A stretch of 64,000 nt of DNA from Pseudonocardiales bacterium (GCA_023252195.1 JAHEXI010000014.1:20304-84303), one strand, 5' to 3'. Positions 44,003 through 52,824 are shown, counted from the stretch's first letter. Made by a program: numbers and translations. Notes: generated by a model from the sequence alone, not told the origin.

Positions 44003-44683
44003 TCAGTAGACGGTAACGGTCAGGGTCTGGGAAATCGAGGCTGCCGCGACCCGGGTCGCGGCAACATGATCGAGTGCTACCAGCACCAGGTGGCCGTCGT
44101 GCTCCCCGCCGCGGGCGCCGGCTTCGAGGACCGCAAGCACCCGCGCGGCGCGGGCCAGCACCACTGGCTCGTCCTGCCGTTCGCCGACCGTCACGACGTC
44201 GACCGTGGCACCGGGACGCAGCAGCGCGGCGACGCCCGGATCCGCGAGCCGCAGCGGAACGCTCACCGTGTCCTGCTTAGTCGAGATCGCCCGGGTGAGA
44301 TCGGGGCCGGTGAGCCGTACATCGGTCAGCGGTTCACCACGGCGGACCGGTGCGGCCAGCGTCCGGCCCAGCACCGCGGCCGGAACCCGAACGGCGCCGT
44401 CGGGTACCACCTGTTCGGGTAGCCCGCGCAGGGTGACCTGGCTTGCCCCGAGCACGGTGCCCGCCGCCAGATCCCGGGCAGCGACCAACACCGCATCGTC
44501 CGCGGAGCTTGCTGGCCCCGGCATCAATGCCAGCACCGCCGCGACGACGACGAGCACCGCGGCGACTGCCCGACGTAGTAAGAGAGTCCGACCGAAATCG
44601 AACCGGTGCTGCAGCGCCTCCCACCGCAGCCGCAGCACCTGCGCTAACGCGTGCGGGCCGCGGCGTTGCTGCCATGGCTCCAT
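44003..44683 (-). CDS. SAF-domain membrane protein (CpaB/RcpC-like)
   Basis: 226 residues: a basic N-terminus, a membrane helix (RRAVAAVLVVVAAVLALMPG), then a SAF domain (AVLVAARDLAAGTVLGASQV; VLGRTLAAPVRRGEPLTDVR) and an RcpC-like C-terminal half (LADPGVAALLRPGATVDVVT). Related to the Flp pilus assembly protein CpaB, but no pilus genes are near. In M. tuberculosis an uncharacterised gene (Rv0990c) occupies this slot. Confidence 0.75.
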   Translation of the reverse strand: MEPWQQRRGPHALAQVLRLRWEALQHRFDFGRTLLLRRAVAAVLVVVAAVLALMPGPASSADDAVLVAARDLAAGTVLGASQVTLRGLPEQVVPDGAVRVPAAVLGRTLAAPVRRGEPLTDVRLTGPDLTRAISTKQDTVSVPLRLADPGVAALLRPGATVDVVTVGERQDEPVVLARAARVLAVLEAGARGGEHDGHLVLVALDHVAATRVAAASISQTLTVTVY

Positions 44684-44797
44684 GCTGGCCTCCCGATCTT
44701 GTCGTCACTATCGCGACGTTAGACAAGATCGGTGGCGGCGGCAGCCGACGCCGCGCGGGTTGTGGACGGCCGGGCGGCTGTGGATAACTTGGCTAGA

Positions 44798-45250
44798 TCA
44801 GGAGGCGGTGGCGGTCGCTGAACTCGAAGCCGACGATGCCGAACCCGAGCCAGACTTCGACTTAGTGGACCCCGACTTCGACGGTTTGGCCTCCGACGTG
44901 GATTTGCCGTTGGTGCGCGACTCGGAAGTATGGGACTCCGAAGTACGGGACTCGGACTTCTTGTCAGCACCGGACTCGGACTTGCCGTTGGCACTGCCGG
45001 ACTCTGACTTGCCGTTGGCACCGGACTCGGACTTGCCGTTCGAGCTGGTCTGCCCTTCGCGCGATAGATCACCTGAGCGGCTGTCGGTGCGGTAGAAGCC
45101 ACTGCCCTTGAACACGATGCCAACCGCCGAGAACAGCTTGCGCAGCCGGCCGGAGCACTCGGGACAGTCGGTCAGCGACGAGTCGGTGAACTTCTGCACG
45201 GTGTCGAAGCGGTGCTCACACGCGGTGCACGCGTAAGAGTAGGTCGGCAC
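44798..45250 (-). CDS. ruc: FmdB-type zinc-ribbon protein with disordered tail, Ruc (redox chaperone) homologue
   Basis: 150 residues: an N-terminal zinc ribbon (CTACEHRFDTVQKF, then CPECSGRLRKLF; four Cys in two CxxC pairs), GIVFKGSGFYRTDSRSG, then about 95 residues of Ser/Lys/Glu/Gly repeats (NGKSESG units) that must be disordered. M. tuberculosis Rv0991c (Ruc) has this build and becomes a chaperone on Cys oxidation. A CIRCE operator 17 bases upstream matches its known HrcA control. The tail here is longer and more repetitive than I recall for Ruc, and the gene symbol rests on synteny. Confidence 0.85.
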   Translation of the reverse strand: MPTYSYACTACEHRFDTVQKFTDSSLTDCPECSGRLRKLFSAVGIVFKGSGFYRTDSRSGDLSREGQTSSNGKSESGANGKSESGSANGKSESGADKKSESRTSESHTSESRTNGKSTSEAKPSKSGSTKSKSGSGSASSASSSATATAS

Positions 45251-45266
45251 GTCTCGCCTCCACTAT

Positions 45267-45293
45267 TTGGCACTCTGCCCACGAGAGTGCCAA
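45267..45293. promoter_or_regulatory. CIRCE element (HrcA operator)
   Basis: TTGGCACTC, nine bases, GAGTGCCAA: a perfect inverted repeat matching the CIRCE consensus TTAGCACTC-N9-GAGTGCTAA with one compensated change per arm. It lies 17 bases upstream of the ruc-like ATG at 45250. Confidence 0.93.
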
Positions 45294-45442
45294 CCACCAT
45301 GGTAGCAAGACCACCGTCATGGACACCGCTACGCCCGCACCCGCCTCTCCACCTCTCACGCGTGCGCGCGCTATCGCGCTTATGAGCCGTGAACTCGACG
45401 CTACCGACATTCGCGGCGGCGAAAACGTCCGCCTTGTCGAGT

Positions 45443-46048
45443 TCACGACGCTGACTCACGTTTCCGCGGGTGCGGCAGGCTTAGTGGGATCAGACCTTGG
45501 CCAGGGGTCAGAGCTGCGGTGACCGGAACGTCATGCGGTTGCACGGGCAGTGCAGCGAGTACCTCGTCGTCTCGGACGATCGCCACCAACGGGGTACCCG
45601 GCGTCGCCAACGGCAGCGTCCGGTCGTAGTGCCCGCCCCCGCGGCCGAGCCGTACCCCGGTCCGGTCCACGGCCAGTGCCGGCACCAGAACCAGGACGGC
45701 GGTGGCGATCGCCGCGCAGCCCAGCAGGGGACCGGTCGGTTCGCGCAGCCCCAGCGGGCCGCGCTGCAGCGAGCCGGCGTCGGTGTACTCGGCCCATTCC
45801 AGCGGCCCCACTGAAGCGACCACGGGCAGCAGTATCCGACAGCCGCGGTGCACCAGACCGTCGAGCAGCTCCGGTGATCCCGGTTCGAAGCCCACCGGCC
45901 AGTATGCACACACCGTGCCCGGCAGCCCCGGCAACGGCACCGCAGCCAGTGCCGCAGCCTCCCTCTCCCGAACCGCCGCCGGCACCCCCCGCCGCGCCGC
46001 CACCAACCGCCGCCGCAACTCCCACTTGCCGCTCTCGTCCAACGTCAC
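45443..46048 (-). CDS. 5-formyltetrahydrofolate cyclo-ligase
   Basis: 201 residues from GTG 46048. Family motifs: KWELRRRLVAARRGVPAAVR at the start, GTVCAYWPVGFEPGSPELLD, and the ATP/folate signature VDRTGVRLGRGGGHYDRTLP. It converts 5-formyl-THF to methenyl-THF, an ATP-using folate salvage step. Syntenic with Rv0992c. A palindromic element abuts its start codon. Confidence 0.9.
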   Translation of the reverse strand: MTLDESGKWELRRRLVAARRGVPAAVREREAAALAAVPLPGLPGTVCAYWPVGFEPGSPELLDGLVHRGCRILLPVVASVGPLEWAEYTDAGSLQRGPLGLREPTGPLLGCAAIATAVLVLVPALAVDRTGVRLGRGGGHYDRTLPLATPGTPLVAIVRDDEVLAALPVQPHDVPVTAALTPGQGLIPLSLPHPRKRESAS

Positions 46049-46050
46049 CG

Positions 46051-46114
46051 CCCGACATGGAGACTTATCGGGGTTATCAAGCCCCCTATAGGCCCGTTAA
46101 GTCTCCATGTCGGG
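46051..46114. repeat. 64-bp palindromic element between cyclo-ligase and galU
   Basis: CCCGACATGGAGACTTA (46051-46067) and TAAGTCTCCATGTCGGG (46098-46114) are a perfect 17-bp inverted repeat. The 30-base centre holds a second small hairpin (GGGG-TTATCAAG-CCCC). It lies between divergent starts, so it is not a terminator. The 14-mer GTCTCCATGTCGGG of the right arm also occurs at 11590-11603. Confidence 0.75.
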
Positions 46115-46166
46115 CCGAGTGGACGTCGCGGCAGGTGCGTCGGGTGGGCCGATAGGGTCGGGCGTC

Positions 46167-47084
46167 ATGAGTTCGTCAGCGATGGGCCCGGTTGGGTACG
46201 GTGCGGTCCGCACTGCAATCGTGCCAGCGGCCGGGCTCGGTACCCGGTTCTTGCCGACGACCAAGACCGTGCCCAAGGAACTCCTGCCGGTGGTCGACAC
46301 CCCGGCGATCGAGTACGTCGCGGCGGAGGCGGCTCAGGCTGGAGCGCAGCGGCTGGTGCTCGTCGTCTCACCGGGCAAGGAGTCGGTGGCCGCGCATTTC
46401 GACCCGAATCCGGACCTGGAGGCCGGGCTGCGAGGGCACGGCAAGGAAGCGCTGCTCGCCAAGGTGCGCCGGGCTCCCGAGCTGATCGGTGTCGAAGTCG
46501 CGGTGCAGGACAAGCCGCTCGGGCTAGGGCATGCGGTGGGCTGTGCTGAGCCGCTGCTGGACGACTCCGACGACGCGGTGGCCGTCCTTCTGCCCGACGA
46601 CTTCGTGCTGCCCACCGGGGTGCTGATCACGATGGCCGTGATCCGGCAGCGGTACGGCGGCAGCGTGCTGTGTGCCTTCGACGTCCCCCGCGAGCAGATC
46701 TCCGCCTACGGGGTGTTCACGGTCGACGATACCGACGAGCCGGATGTCAAGCGGGTGCGTGGGATGGTGGAGAAGCCGGCGCCCGAAGCAGCACCGTCGA
46801 CCTTCGCGGCGGCCGGCCGGTATCTGCTGGACCGCGCGGTGTTCGATGCGCTGCACCGGATCGCTCCCGGCTCCGGCGGCGAGCTGCAGCTCACCGACGC
46901 CATCGCGCTGCTGATCGACGAGGGCCACCCGGTGCACGTCGTGGTGCACCGCGGCGAGCGGCACGACCTGGGAAACCCCGGCGGATTGCTTCGGGCGTCG
47001 GTGGACTTCGCCCTGAAGGATCCTGAAATCGGTCCTGAGCTGCGCAGCTGGTTACTCAACAGGTTGGAGCAGGAGAACCCGTGA
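46167..47084 (+). CDS. galU: UTP-glucose-1-phosphate uridylyltransferase GalU
   Basis: 305 residues from ATG 46167. Nucleotidyltransferase signature AIVPAAGLGTRFLPTTKTVP with KELLPVVDTPAIEYV, sugar-binding KPLGLGHAVGCAEPLL and VLLPDDFVL. It makes UDP-glucose for cell-envelope polysaccharides and trehalose. The stop overlaps the moeA start by four bases. Syntenic with Rv0993. Confidence 0.93.
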   Translation: MSSSAMGPVGYGAVRTAIVPAAGLGTRFLPTTKTVPKELLPVVDTPAIEYVAAEAAQAGAQRLVLVVSPGKESVAAHFDPNPDLEAGLRGHGKEALLAKVRRAPELIGVEVAVQDKPLGLGHAVGCAEPLLDDSDDAVAVLLPDDFVLPTGVLITMAVIRQRYGGSVLCAFDVPREQISAYGVFTVDDTDEPDVKRVRGMVEKPAPEAAPSTFAAAGRYLLDRAVFDALHRIAPGSGGELQLTDAIALLIDEGHPVHVVVHRGERHDLGNPGGLLRASVDFALKDPEIGPELRSWLLNRLEQENP

Positions 47085-48304
47085 GGTCGCTGGACGAGCA
47101 GCTCGGGCGGGTGCTGGACGCTGCGGTGCGTCCCGAACCCGTGCGAGTGGCGATCTCCGAGGCGCAGGGGATGCTCTGCGCGGAGGAGGTTGTTGCGCAA
47201 CGTGCGTTGCCTGGCTTCGATCAGGCAGCGGTCGACGGGTATGCGGTGCGCAGCGTGGACGTCACGGAGGTCCCCGTGACGTTGCCGGTGGTCGGCGAGA
47301 TCGCGGCCGGCTCGCGGCAGCCGTTGCGGCTGCAGCCCGGCCAGGCTGTCCGAGTGGCCACCGGTTCGGCGTTGCCCACCCTGGCTGACGCGGTGGTCCC
47401 GCTGGGGCATACCGAGGACGGGGGAGCTCATGCGGCGCGGGTCACCGTGGCGCGGTCGGTGCCGTCGAAGGCCTATGTGCGCCGCATCGGGGAGGATGTG
47501 CAGACCGGCGACGTCGCGGTACGTCCCGGCGCGGTGATCGGCCCGGCGCAGGTGGGGCTGCTCGCCGCGGTGGGACGGGCCAAGGTGCGGGTGCACCCGC
47601 GGCCGCGACTGTCGGTGCTGTCGGTCGGTGAGGAGCTCGTCGACGTCGAACGTACCCCGGGCGCTGGTCAGGTCTACGACATCAACTCCTACGCGCTGGC
47701 CGCGGCCGCCCGCGACGCCGGTGCCGAAGTGCATCGGGTCGGAATCGTGCCCAGCGATCCGTCCCGGCTGCGCGAGGCGGTGGAGGGCCGACTGCTGGTG
47801 TCGGAGATCGTGGTGGTGACCGGCGCGATCGGCGGGGCGGTCGGCGACGAGCTGTGCGCCGCGCTGGCCGAGCTCGGCCCGCTGGATGCGGGACGAGTCG
47901 CGATGCATCCCGGGTCCGTCCAGGGTTTCGGCCGGCTGGGCCCGGAGTCGGTACCCACCTTTCTGCTACCGAGCAATCCGATCAGCGCACTCGTGATTTT
48001 CGAGGTGCTAGTCCGGCCGCTGATCCGGCTTGCGCTGGGCAAGCGCAATCCTCATCGCCGCACCATCACCGCACGACTGCTGTCCCCGGTGACGTCCACC
48101 GCGGGTCGATCCGGGTTCATCCGCGGCCAACTGCTGCGCGATCCCGATACCGGGGAGTACTTGGTACAACCTCTTGGTACCTCCGGCGCCCACCTGCTGG
48201 CCTCGCTGGCTGAGGCGAACTGCCTGATCCTCGTCGATGCCGACACCACAGAGGTGTCGGTCGACGAGCTGGTGGCAGTGAGTTTCCTCGCCCAGCGCGG
48301 ATGA
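47081..48304 (+). CDS. moeA1: MoeA-family protein (MoeA1; Glp-like)
   Basis: 407 residues from GTG 47081. MoeA motifs: PGFDQAAVDGYAVRS, GEIAAGSRQPLRLQPGQAVR, IGEDVQTGDVAVRPG, VGEELVD, YDINSYAL, and a C-terminal MoeA-IV domain. The key GGVSxGxxD is replaced by TGAIGGAVGDEL and the P-G-N-P loop by LPSNPISAL, so molybdenum insertion may be lost. In Corynebacterium glutamicum the corresponding gephyrin-like Glp binds FtsZ and a membrane receptor GlpR encoded nearby; galU-moeA-rimJ-glpR order here fits that pair. A second MoeA lies at 18910. Confidence 0.85.
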   Translation: MRSLDEQLGRVLDAAVRPEPVRVAISEAQGMLCAEEVVAQRALPGFDQAAVDGYAVRSVDVTEVPVTLPVVGEIAAGSRQPLRLQPGQAVRVATGSALPTLADAVVPLGHTEDGGAHAARVTVARSVPSKAYVRRIGEDVQTGDVAVRPGAVIGPAQVGLLAAVGRAKVRVHPRPRLSVLSVGEELVDVERTPGAGQVYDINSYALAAAARDAGAEVHRVGIVPSDPSRLREAVEGRLLVSEIVVVTGAIGGAVGDELCAALAELGPLDAGRVAMHPGSVQGFGRLGPESVPTFLLPSNPISALVIFEVLVRPLIRLALGKRNPHRRTITARLLSPVTSTAGRSGFIRGQLLRDPDTGEYLVQPLGTSGAHLLASLAEANCLILVDADTTEVSVDELVAVSFLAQRG

Positions 48305-48310
48305 GGCGTC

Positions 48311-48964
48311 GTGTTCGGGCCTGGACCTGATGGTCGCCACCCCGGTTGGCCGGAGCGGCTGGGGCCGGTGGGGGTCGCCGCGGGAGAGGTCATGCTGCGT
48401 CCGGTACGGCTGCGGGACGGCCCGACGTGGAGTCGGCTGAGGCTGCGCGACGAGGCCTACCTGCGCGTCTGGGAGCCGGATGGGGAGGGGGCTTGGGCTG
48501 AGCGCTTCGCCACCATGGTCTGGCCGGTGATGTGCAGCGGGCTGCGCGCGACGGCCCGGCGAGGTCAAGCCCTGCCCTTCGCCATCACGGTCGGCGGGGA
48601 GTTCGCCGGTCAGCTCACGCTGGGCAACGTGGTGCGTGGCGCGCTGTGCTCTGCGTGGGTCGGGTACTGGGTGGAATCGGGCGCGGCCGGGGGTGGGGTG
48701 GCGACGGCGGCGGTGGCACTAGCGGTGGACCACGCGTTCGGGCCGGTGGGGCTGCACCGGGTGGAGGCCACCGTGCGGCCGGAGAACGCGGCCAGCCTCC
48801 GGGTGCTGGCCAAGCTCGGGTTCCGCGATGAGGGCCTGCTGCGTCGTTACCTGGAGGTCGACGGCGCGTGGCGGGATCATCGGCTGCTTGCCCTGACTCA
48901 GGATGAGGTCGGCGCCGGGTTGGTGGCGAGTCTGGTCCGTTCCGGCCACGCTCGCCTGTCGTGA
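48311..48964 (+). CDS. rimJ: GNAT acetyltransferase, RimJ-like
   Basis: 217 residues from GTG 48311, with the domain starting at VMLRPVRLRDGPTWSRLRLR. Further motifs are FAGQLTLGNVVRGALCSAWV, the acetyl-CoA loop GAAGGGVATAAVALAVDHAF, and GLHRVEATVRPENAASLRVL, then LAKLGFRDEG. The RimJ/RimL type acetylates protein N-termini, though targets of the actinobacterial members are unknown. Syntenic with Rv0995. Confidence 0.85.
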   Translation: MFGPGPDGRHPGWPERLGPVGVAAGEVMLRPVRLRDGPTWSRLRLRDEAYLRVWEPDGEGAWAERFATMVWPVMCSGLRATARRGQALPFAITVGGEFAGQLTLGNVVRGALCSAWVGYWVESGAAGGGVATAAVALAVDHAFGPVGLHRVEATVRPENAASLRVLAKLGFRDEGLLRRYLEVDGAWRDHRLLALTQDEVGAGLVASLVRSGHARLS

Positions 48965-49066
48965 CCTCCGGCGCGCCTCCGGGATCGGCGAGTTCACTGT
49001 GACTACCGTGATCTACGCGGTTATTGCAGGCAGCTCAGGAATGGCGGACCGGGTAGGGGGCGAGGA

Positions 49067-49777
49067 GTGCCCAGCTCGCTGATCTTCGCGGCGCTGGCGG
49101 TGGCATGGCTTGTCGTCCTCGTCCCGATGGTCGCGAAGCGACGGCAGGAGGTGGTCCGCACGGCGGAGTCCGCGCTGGCTTCCCGGGTACTGCACCGGCC
49201 GGGCCCTCCTCGGGTGGCACACGAGCACGGCCAACAGGTGCGCATGATCGGTGAACGAATCGCGCAGCGGGAGTCAATCTTGGACGAGCATCGGTACAGA
49301 TCGGGTCGCGGTGGCTATGACCCGGAGGTCGCCGCACAGTTAGCCCGGGAGAAGTACACGTTCCGGCAGCGGGTGGTGCTTGGTCTGGCGGTCGCCGCGG
49401 TGGCCAGTCTGGTGCTGGCCTACACCGCGTCAAGCCTGCTGTGGTGGGTGCACGTGGCGCTGGATCTGGCACTGCTCGGTTATCTCGGTTATCTACGCCG
49501 GCAGGTGCGGATCGAGGATGAGGTGCGACGGCGTCGGGCCGCGCGCGCGGCCGGGTCTCGAACAGCCGGTCTTGCGCCCGATGTGCGCCACGACGTCGCC
49601 GCCGACGGGCACCGGGGAGAAGGGGCGGACCCGGAGCCATCGTTGGAGCGGCCCGCTGCGCCATCGTCGGTGCCCCAGCACACCGCCGTCGCTTTGGACC
49701 TAGACGATGAAGACCCGACGTTCGACGAGCTGCAGCCGGCGTTCAAGCCGCCCTACCGTCGGGCAGTGGGCGAGTAG
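49067..49777 (+). CDS. Two-helix membrane protein, GlpR-like division protein
   Basis: 236 residues from GTG 49067 (GGCGAGGA site). First helix PSSLIFAALAVAWLVVLVPM, then a basic segment, a central double helix (VVLGLAVAAVASLVLAYTAS; LWWVHVALDLALLGYLGYL), and a charged, disordered C-terminus ending DDEDPTFDELQPAFKPPYRR. Syntenic with Rv0996. In corynebacteria the homologue GlpR is the membrane receptor for Glp at the division site. Identity by position and topology. Confidence 0.8.
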   Translation: MPSSLIFAALAVAWLVVLVPMVAKRRQEVVRTAESALASRVLHRPGPPRVAHEHGQQVRMIGERIAQRESILDEHRYRSGRGGYDPEVAAQLAREKYTFRQRVVLGLAVAAVASLVLAYTASSLLWWVHVALDLALLGYLGYLRRQVRIEDEVRRRRAARAAGSRTAGLAPDVRHDVAADGHRGEGADPEPSLERPAAPSSVPQHTAVALDLDDEDPTFDELQPAFKPPYRRAVGE

Positions 49778-49812
49778 CCGATGGCCGCTGCTAAACTCGG
49801 TGCGCATCGCGG

Positions 49813-49885
49813 GGGGCTGTAGCGCAGTTGGTAGCGCGTCTCGTTCGCATCGAGAAGGTCAGGGGTTCGATTCCCCTCAGCTCCA
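49813..49885 (+). tRNA. tRNA-Ala(CGC), attachment site of the AICE
   Basis: 73 bases: acceptor GGGGCTG with CAGCTCC, anticodon loop TTCGCAT (CGC), T loop GGTTCGATTCC. The integrase gene lies 78 bases beyond its 3' end, converging on it, as in pSAM2-type elements. A second copy of the tRNA 3' end marking the far att site was not found in the window. Confidence 0.93.
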
Positions 49886-49963
49886 CACCAGGTCAGAGGC
49901 CCCATCCGGTGATCTTCAGGGCCGGCGCTAGACCCCCGTACAGCAGCAAAGTACAGCAGCAGG

Positions 49964-51184
49964 TCATCCACCGAGGCTGTCTCCCAACCGCTTCAGCGCA
50001 GAGCGCGTGGCCTTCGACGAGGCTTGCGCGTAGATCTCCATGGTCACCGCGATCTGCGCATGTCGCAGGATCTGCATGACCTCGCGGGGGTGCACGTCCA
50101 GGTCCACCAACAGCGTCGCGCAGGTACGGCGCCCGTCGTGCACCGTGATCTTCCGAACCTCGGCTTTCGCGCAGCGGGCATCCCAGGAACGGTTGAAGTT
50201 GCGCGGTTCGATCGGCGTGCCCCACTTGGTCGTGAAGATCAGCTTGCCGCCCTGCCATGCCGACCCCGCCAGTTCCCTCGCGTGCGCTTCCTCCACCTTC
50301 CGGAGCCGCAGTGCGGCGGCACAGACGTCCGGCATCGGCAGCGTCGCATCGGAAGTGGCGGTCTTGGTTTCCCGATGCAGCAATTGCCGGCTCACGCGCT
50401 GCAACTGACGGCCGATCGACAGCTCTCCGCCGTCGAGGTCGACGTCATCCCACGTCAGGCCGAGTACCTCACCCTTGCGCAGGCCGAGCACGAGAATCAG
50501 TACGTAGACGGCGTAGAGCGGATCACGTTCCGAGCGTGCGGACTCCAGGAAGTGCCTGGCTTCCTCACTGCTCCAAGCCTTGCCCTTGCGCTTTCGTACT
50601 GACGGGACCTTGATCGAGTTCGCCATGTTCTTGGCGATGAGGTCCTCAGTCACGGCCTGGGACAACGCGGCACGCAGGCAGGCCCGGACATCGCTGACTG
50701 TGCGGGACGACAACCGAGCCTCGCAGCACTTGCCTACTGCACAGCATCGGCGCTTCTTCTCTGGACGAGCGGCGTCCTTGCCCTGCGCGCAGCACTGACA
50801 GGTACGGGCCACCTCATTGATCCACGTCTGGACGTCCCGTACGTTCAGACGATCAAGGCGTCGATCCCCGAGCCGCGGGGCGATGTGCAGGCGGACAAAC
50901 AACTCGTAATTGACGTACGTGGCGGGCGCCAGATTCGGCCTCACCACTTCCTGAAGCCAGTACACCAGGAACTCGCCCAGCTTGGGCACACTCGTCGCCA
51001 CCGGCCCCTGCCGCGCCCGCTGCTGCAGCTTCAGCCACTTGTCATGCACCTGCTCCCGAGTCTTTCCGTAGATGTACTTGCGTTGTCGCTGCCCATCGGG
51101 CTTGGTGACCCACGTGTAAGCGGCAAAGCCGTTGCGGTAGGGGAAGATCGAGCCCTCGCCGTTAGCTCTGGCTCGCGTACTCAT
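49964..51184 (-). CDS. AICE tyrosine recombinase (integrase)
   Basis: 406 residues from ATG 51184 (MSTRARANGEGSIFPYRNGF). The start codon overlaps the excisionase stop. N-terminal arm-binding and SAM-like domains contain an unusual Cys-rich insert (CQCCAQGKDAARPEKKRRCC, AVGKCCEARL). Catalytic residues: Arg in LGLRKGEVLGLTW, His and Arg in VHDGRRTCATLLVD, His in LRHAQIAVTMEIYA with nucleophile Tyr. It should insert the element at tRNA-Ala. Confidence 0.92.
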   Translation of the reverse strand: MSTRARANGEGSIFPYRNGFAAYTWVTKPDGQRQRKYIYGKTREQVHDKWLKLQQRARQGPVATSVPKLGEFLVYWLQEVVRPNLAPATYVNYELFVRLHIAPRLGDRRLDRLNVRDVQTWINEVARTCQCCAQGKDAARPEKKRRCCAVGKCCEARLSSRTVSDVRACLRAALSQAVTEDLIAKNMANSIKVPSVRKRKGKAWSSEEARHFLESARSERDPLYAVYVLILVLGLRKGEVLGLTWDDVDLDGGELSIGRQLQRVSRQLLHRETKTATSDATLPMPDVCAAALRLRKVEEAHARELAGSAWQGGKLIFTTKWGTPIEPRNFNRSWDARCAKAEVRKITVHDGRRTCATLLVDLDVHPREVMQILRHAQIAVTMEIYAQASSKATRSALKRLGDSLGG

Positions 51185-51399
51185 GCGCACGCCTCGGCAA
51201 CCCGACGGGCGATGTACTCGTCCACCCATTCGGGCAGGACGCGCCGGTGGCCGCCGTCTTTCAGCGAGCGGATCTGGCCGGTGGCAATGAGGAGCTTGGT
51301 CTTCGACAGGCCGTAGCCGAGCTGCTCGGCGACTTCGGCCACGCTGTACCACTTCGGCGCGAACCGCGGTGCGGCTCGCAATTCCTGTAGCTCGTTCAC
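51181..51399 (-). CDS. Excisionase (MerR-like helix-turn-helix)
   Basis: 72 residues: WYSVAEVAEQLGYGLSKTKL, then LIATGQIRSLKDGGHRRVLP, and EWVDEYIARRV, the standard Xis/HTH_17 pattern. It overlaps the integrase by four bases, giving coupled Xis and Int synthesis. Confidence 0.9.
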   Translation of the reverse strand: MNELQELRAAPRFAPKWYSVAEVAEQLGYGLSKTKLLIATGQIRSLKDGGHRRVLPEWVDEYIARRVAEACA

Positions 51400-51435
51400 T
51401 GATGCTGTCCCTTTCTGGTGCTTTGCTGTTTGTCC

Positions 51436-52824
51436 TCATGCGGCGTCGCGTGCGGCTTGTCGCCGTTCTCGGGTGCGGGCGGCTGCGGACAGCGCGAGGG
51501 CGGTGTCTCCGGTGGTGAGGTAGCCGACCCCGGTGAACTCCCAGTGCGAGACGACCAGGGTGGTGTCGTCGTCGAGCAGCTCGCGTACGTGCTCGGCTGC
51601 TTGGCGTTGGCGGTAGGCGCGTCGTTCGCCGCGGATGGCGCCGAGGGTGGTGGAGTAGCGGCGGCTCTTGCTGGCGAAGTGGCCACGGAAGCCAAGCATG
51701 TGAAGCCACCGGCGCAGCCCGTTGTAGGTGTCGTGTTCGCCGAGCTGCCAGCAGGTCTGGACAAGACGCGTGACGTGGTCGCTGACATCGAGCAGCGGCA
51801 AGGACTCCAGGGTGATGCGCCGGTCTCCGAGGCCGAAGTCATCAGCGCTCTTGGTGGCGTACTTGGCGATGTAGGCGGCCGCGCGCTCCGGGGTCAGCTC
51901 CCCGGTCGGACCGCCGTTGATCGGTTGGGTGTCGGTCTGCTCCCCGAACCGCAACTCAAGCCCCGTCCCATCGGGCATGTCGACGGTGAGCCGGACCACG
52001 CTGGCCGCTTCGCGGATGGCGTCCGCGAGGTCGGTGGCGTCGAGGTGGACCTGTGGCGGCCCGAAATCGGTACCGGGTCCGTCGAGCCGGATCAGGGCGT
52101 GAAAGTGGACGACGGCGCGACGTTGGAACTCGGCGACCTTGACAAACGACAGCCGGCACCGCCCGGTGAAGTCCTTGGCGGTCAGCCCCGCCCGCCGGGC
52201 GAGCACGCGCCGGAGCGTGATGGTGAATCGGCGCCACAGCTCTGGGGCGTGCCAATTGAACGCCGCGTGCGCCGGGTAGTCGTAGCAGTCCGGGCAAAGC
52301 GGCTGACCCAGCCGCGGATCGTCCTCACCATGAATAGCGGTGCACCACGTCGGCTGCCCGTGCCGGCACAGCGTGGGCTTGGCCCGTGCCGGTCGGCACC
52401 GCGCATGCTTGCCCTGCCGATCGGTCCGGGCGGTGTGCACCGCCCCGAATCCGGGCGCGGTCAGCGTGGCGAACACCAGCGGATGAGCCCGGATCGAATC
52501 CGGGACGCCCTTGCGGCCACCGGCAGCGCCAGCGTACAGAAGTTGCCACATGTCACCCGCGTACTCCCACGAGCACGACGGGCAGACGGCCGCCCGCCGG
52601 TTGCCGCATCGGATCATCAGTACCCGGTCGGGCTCGTCATCGGTGGAGTACGCCAATTCCCGACCAGTCGCCGACTGGTGTACGACGCGGCCGCGCAGGC
52701 GCACCGGTCGTGAGCAGTGGCCGCAGTGTTGGACCTGTTCGAACCAGCGGTCGAAATCCGGCCGGCTAGCCCGGTGAACGATCTCCTCGACCACCGGGGG
52801 TGCCAGCTCGATGAGCGGGGTCAT
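51436..52824 (-). CDS. RepSA-like rolling-circle replication initiator
   Basis: 462 residues. N-terminal zinc-binding cysteines (CGHCSRPVRLRG, CGNRRAAVCPSC), later CPDC, an HUH-type motif in RAVVHFHALIRLDG, and YIAKYATKSADDFGL with the likely nicking Tyr. This is the pSAM2 RepSA class that drives replication of excised AICEs. Its ATG overlaps the stop of a 14-codon remnant ORF (52821-52865). Confidence 0.9.
   Translation of the reverse strand: MTPLIELAPPVVEEIVHRASRPDFDRWFEQVQHCGHCSRPVRLRGRVVHQSATGRELAYSTDDEPDRVLMIRCGNRRAAVCPSCSWEYAGDMWQLLYAGAAGGRKGVPDSIRAHPLVFATLTAPGFGAVHTARTDRQGKHARCRPARAKPTLCRHGQPTWCTAIHGEDDPRLGQPLCPDCYDYPAHAAFNWHAPELWRRFTITLRRVLARRAGLTAKDFTGRCRLSFVKVAEFQRRAVVHFHALIRLDGPGTDFGPPQVHLDATDLADAIREAASVVRLTVDMPDGTGLELRFGEQTDTQPINGGPTGELTPERAAAYIAKYATKSADDFGLGDRRITLESLPLLDVSDHVTRLVQTCWQLGEHDTYNGLRRWLHMLGFRGHFASKSRRYSTTLGAIRGERRAYRQRQAAEHVRELLDDDTTLVVSHWEFTGVGYLTTGDTALALSAAARTRERRQAARDAA

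Noticed and set aside
44205..45095. Plus-strand frame with Asp-Ser-Asp-Leu-Pro repeats
   Set aside because: Antisense of the Ser/Lys/Gly repeats of the Ruc-like gene.
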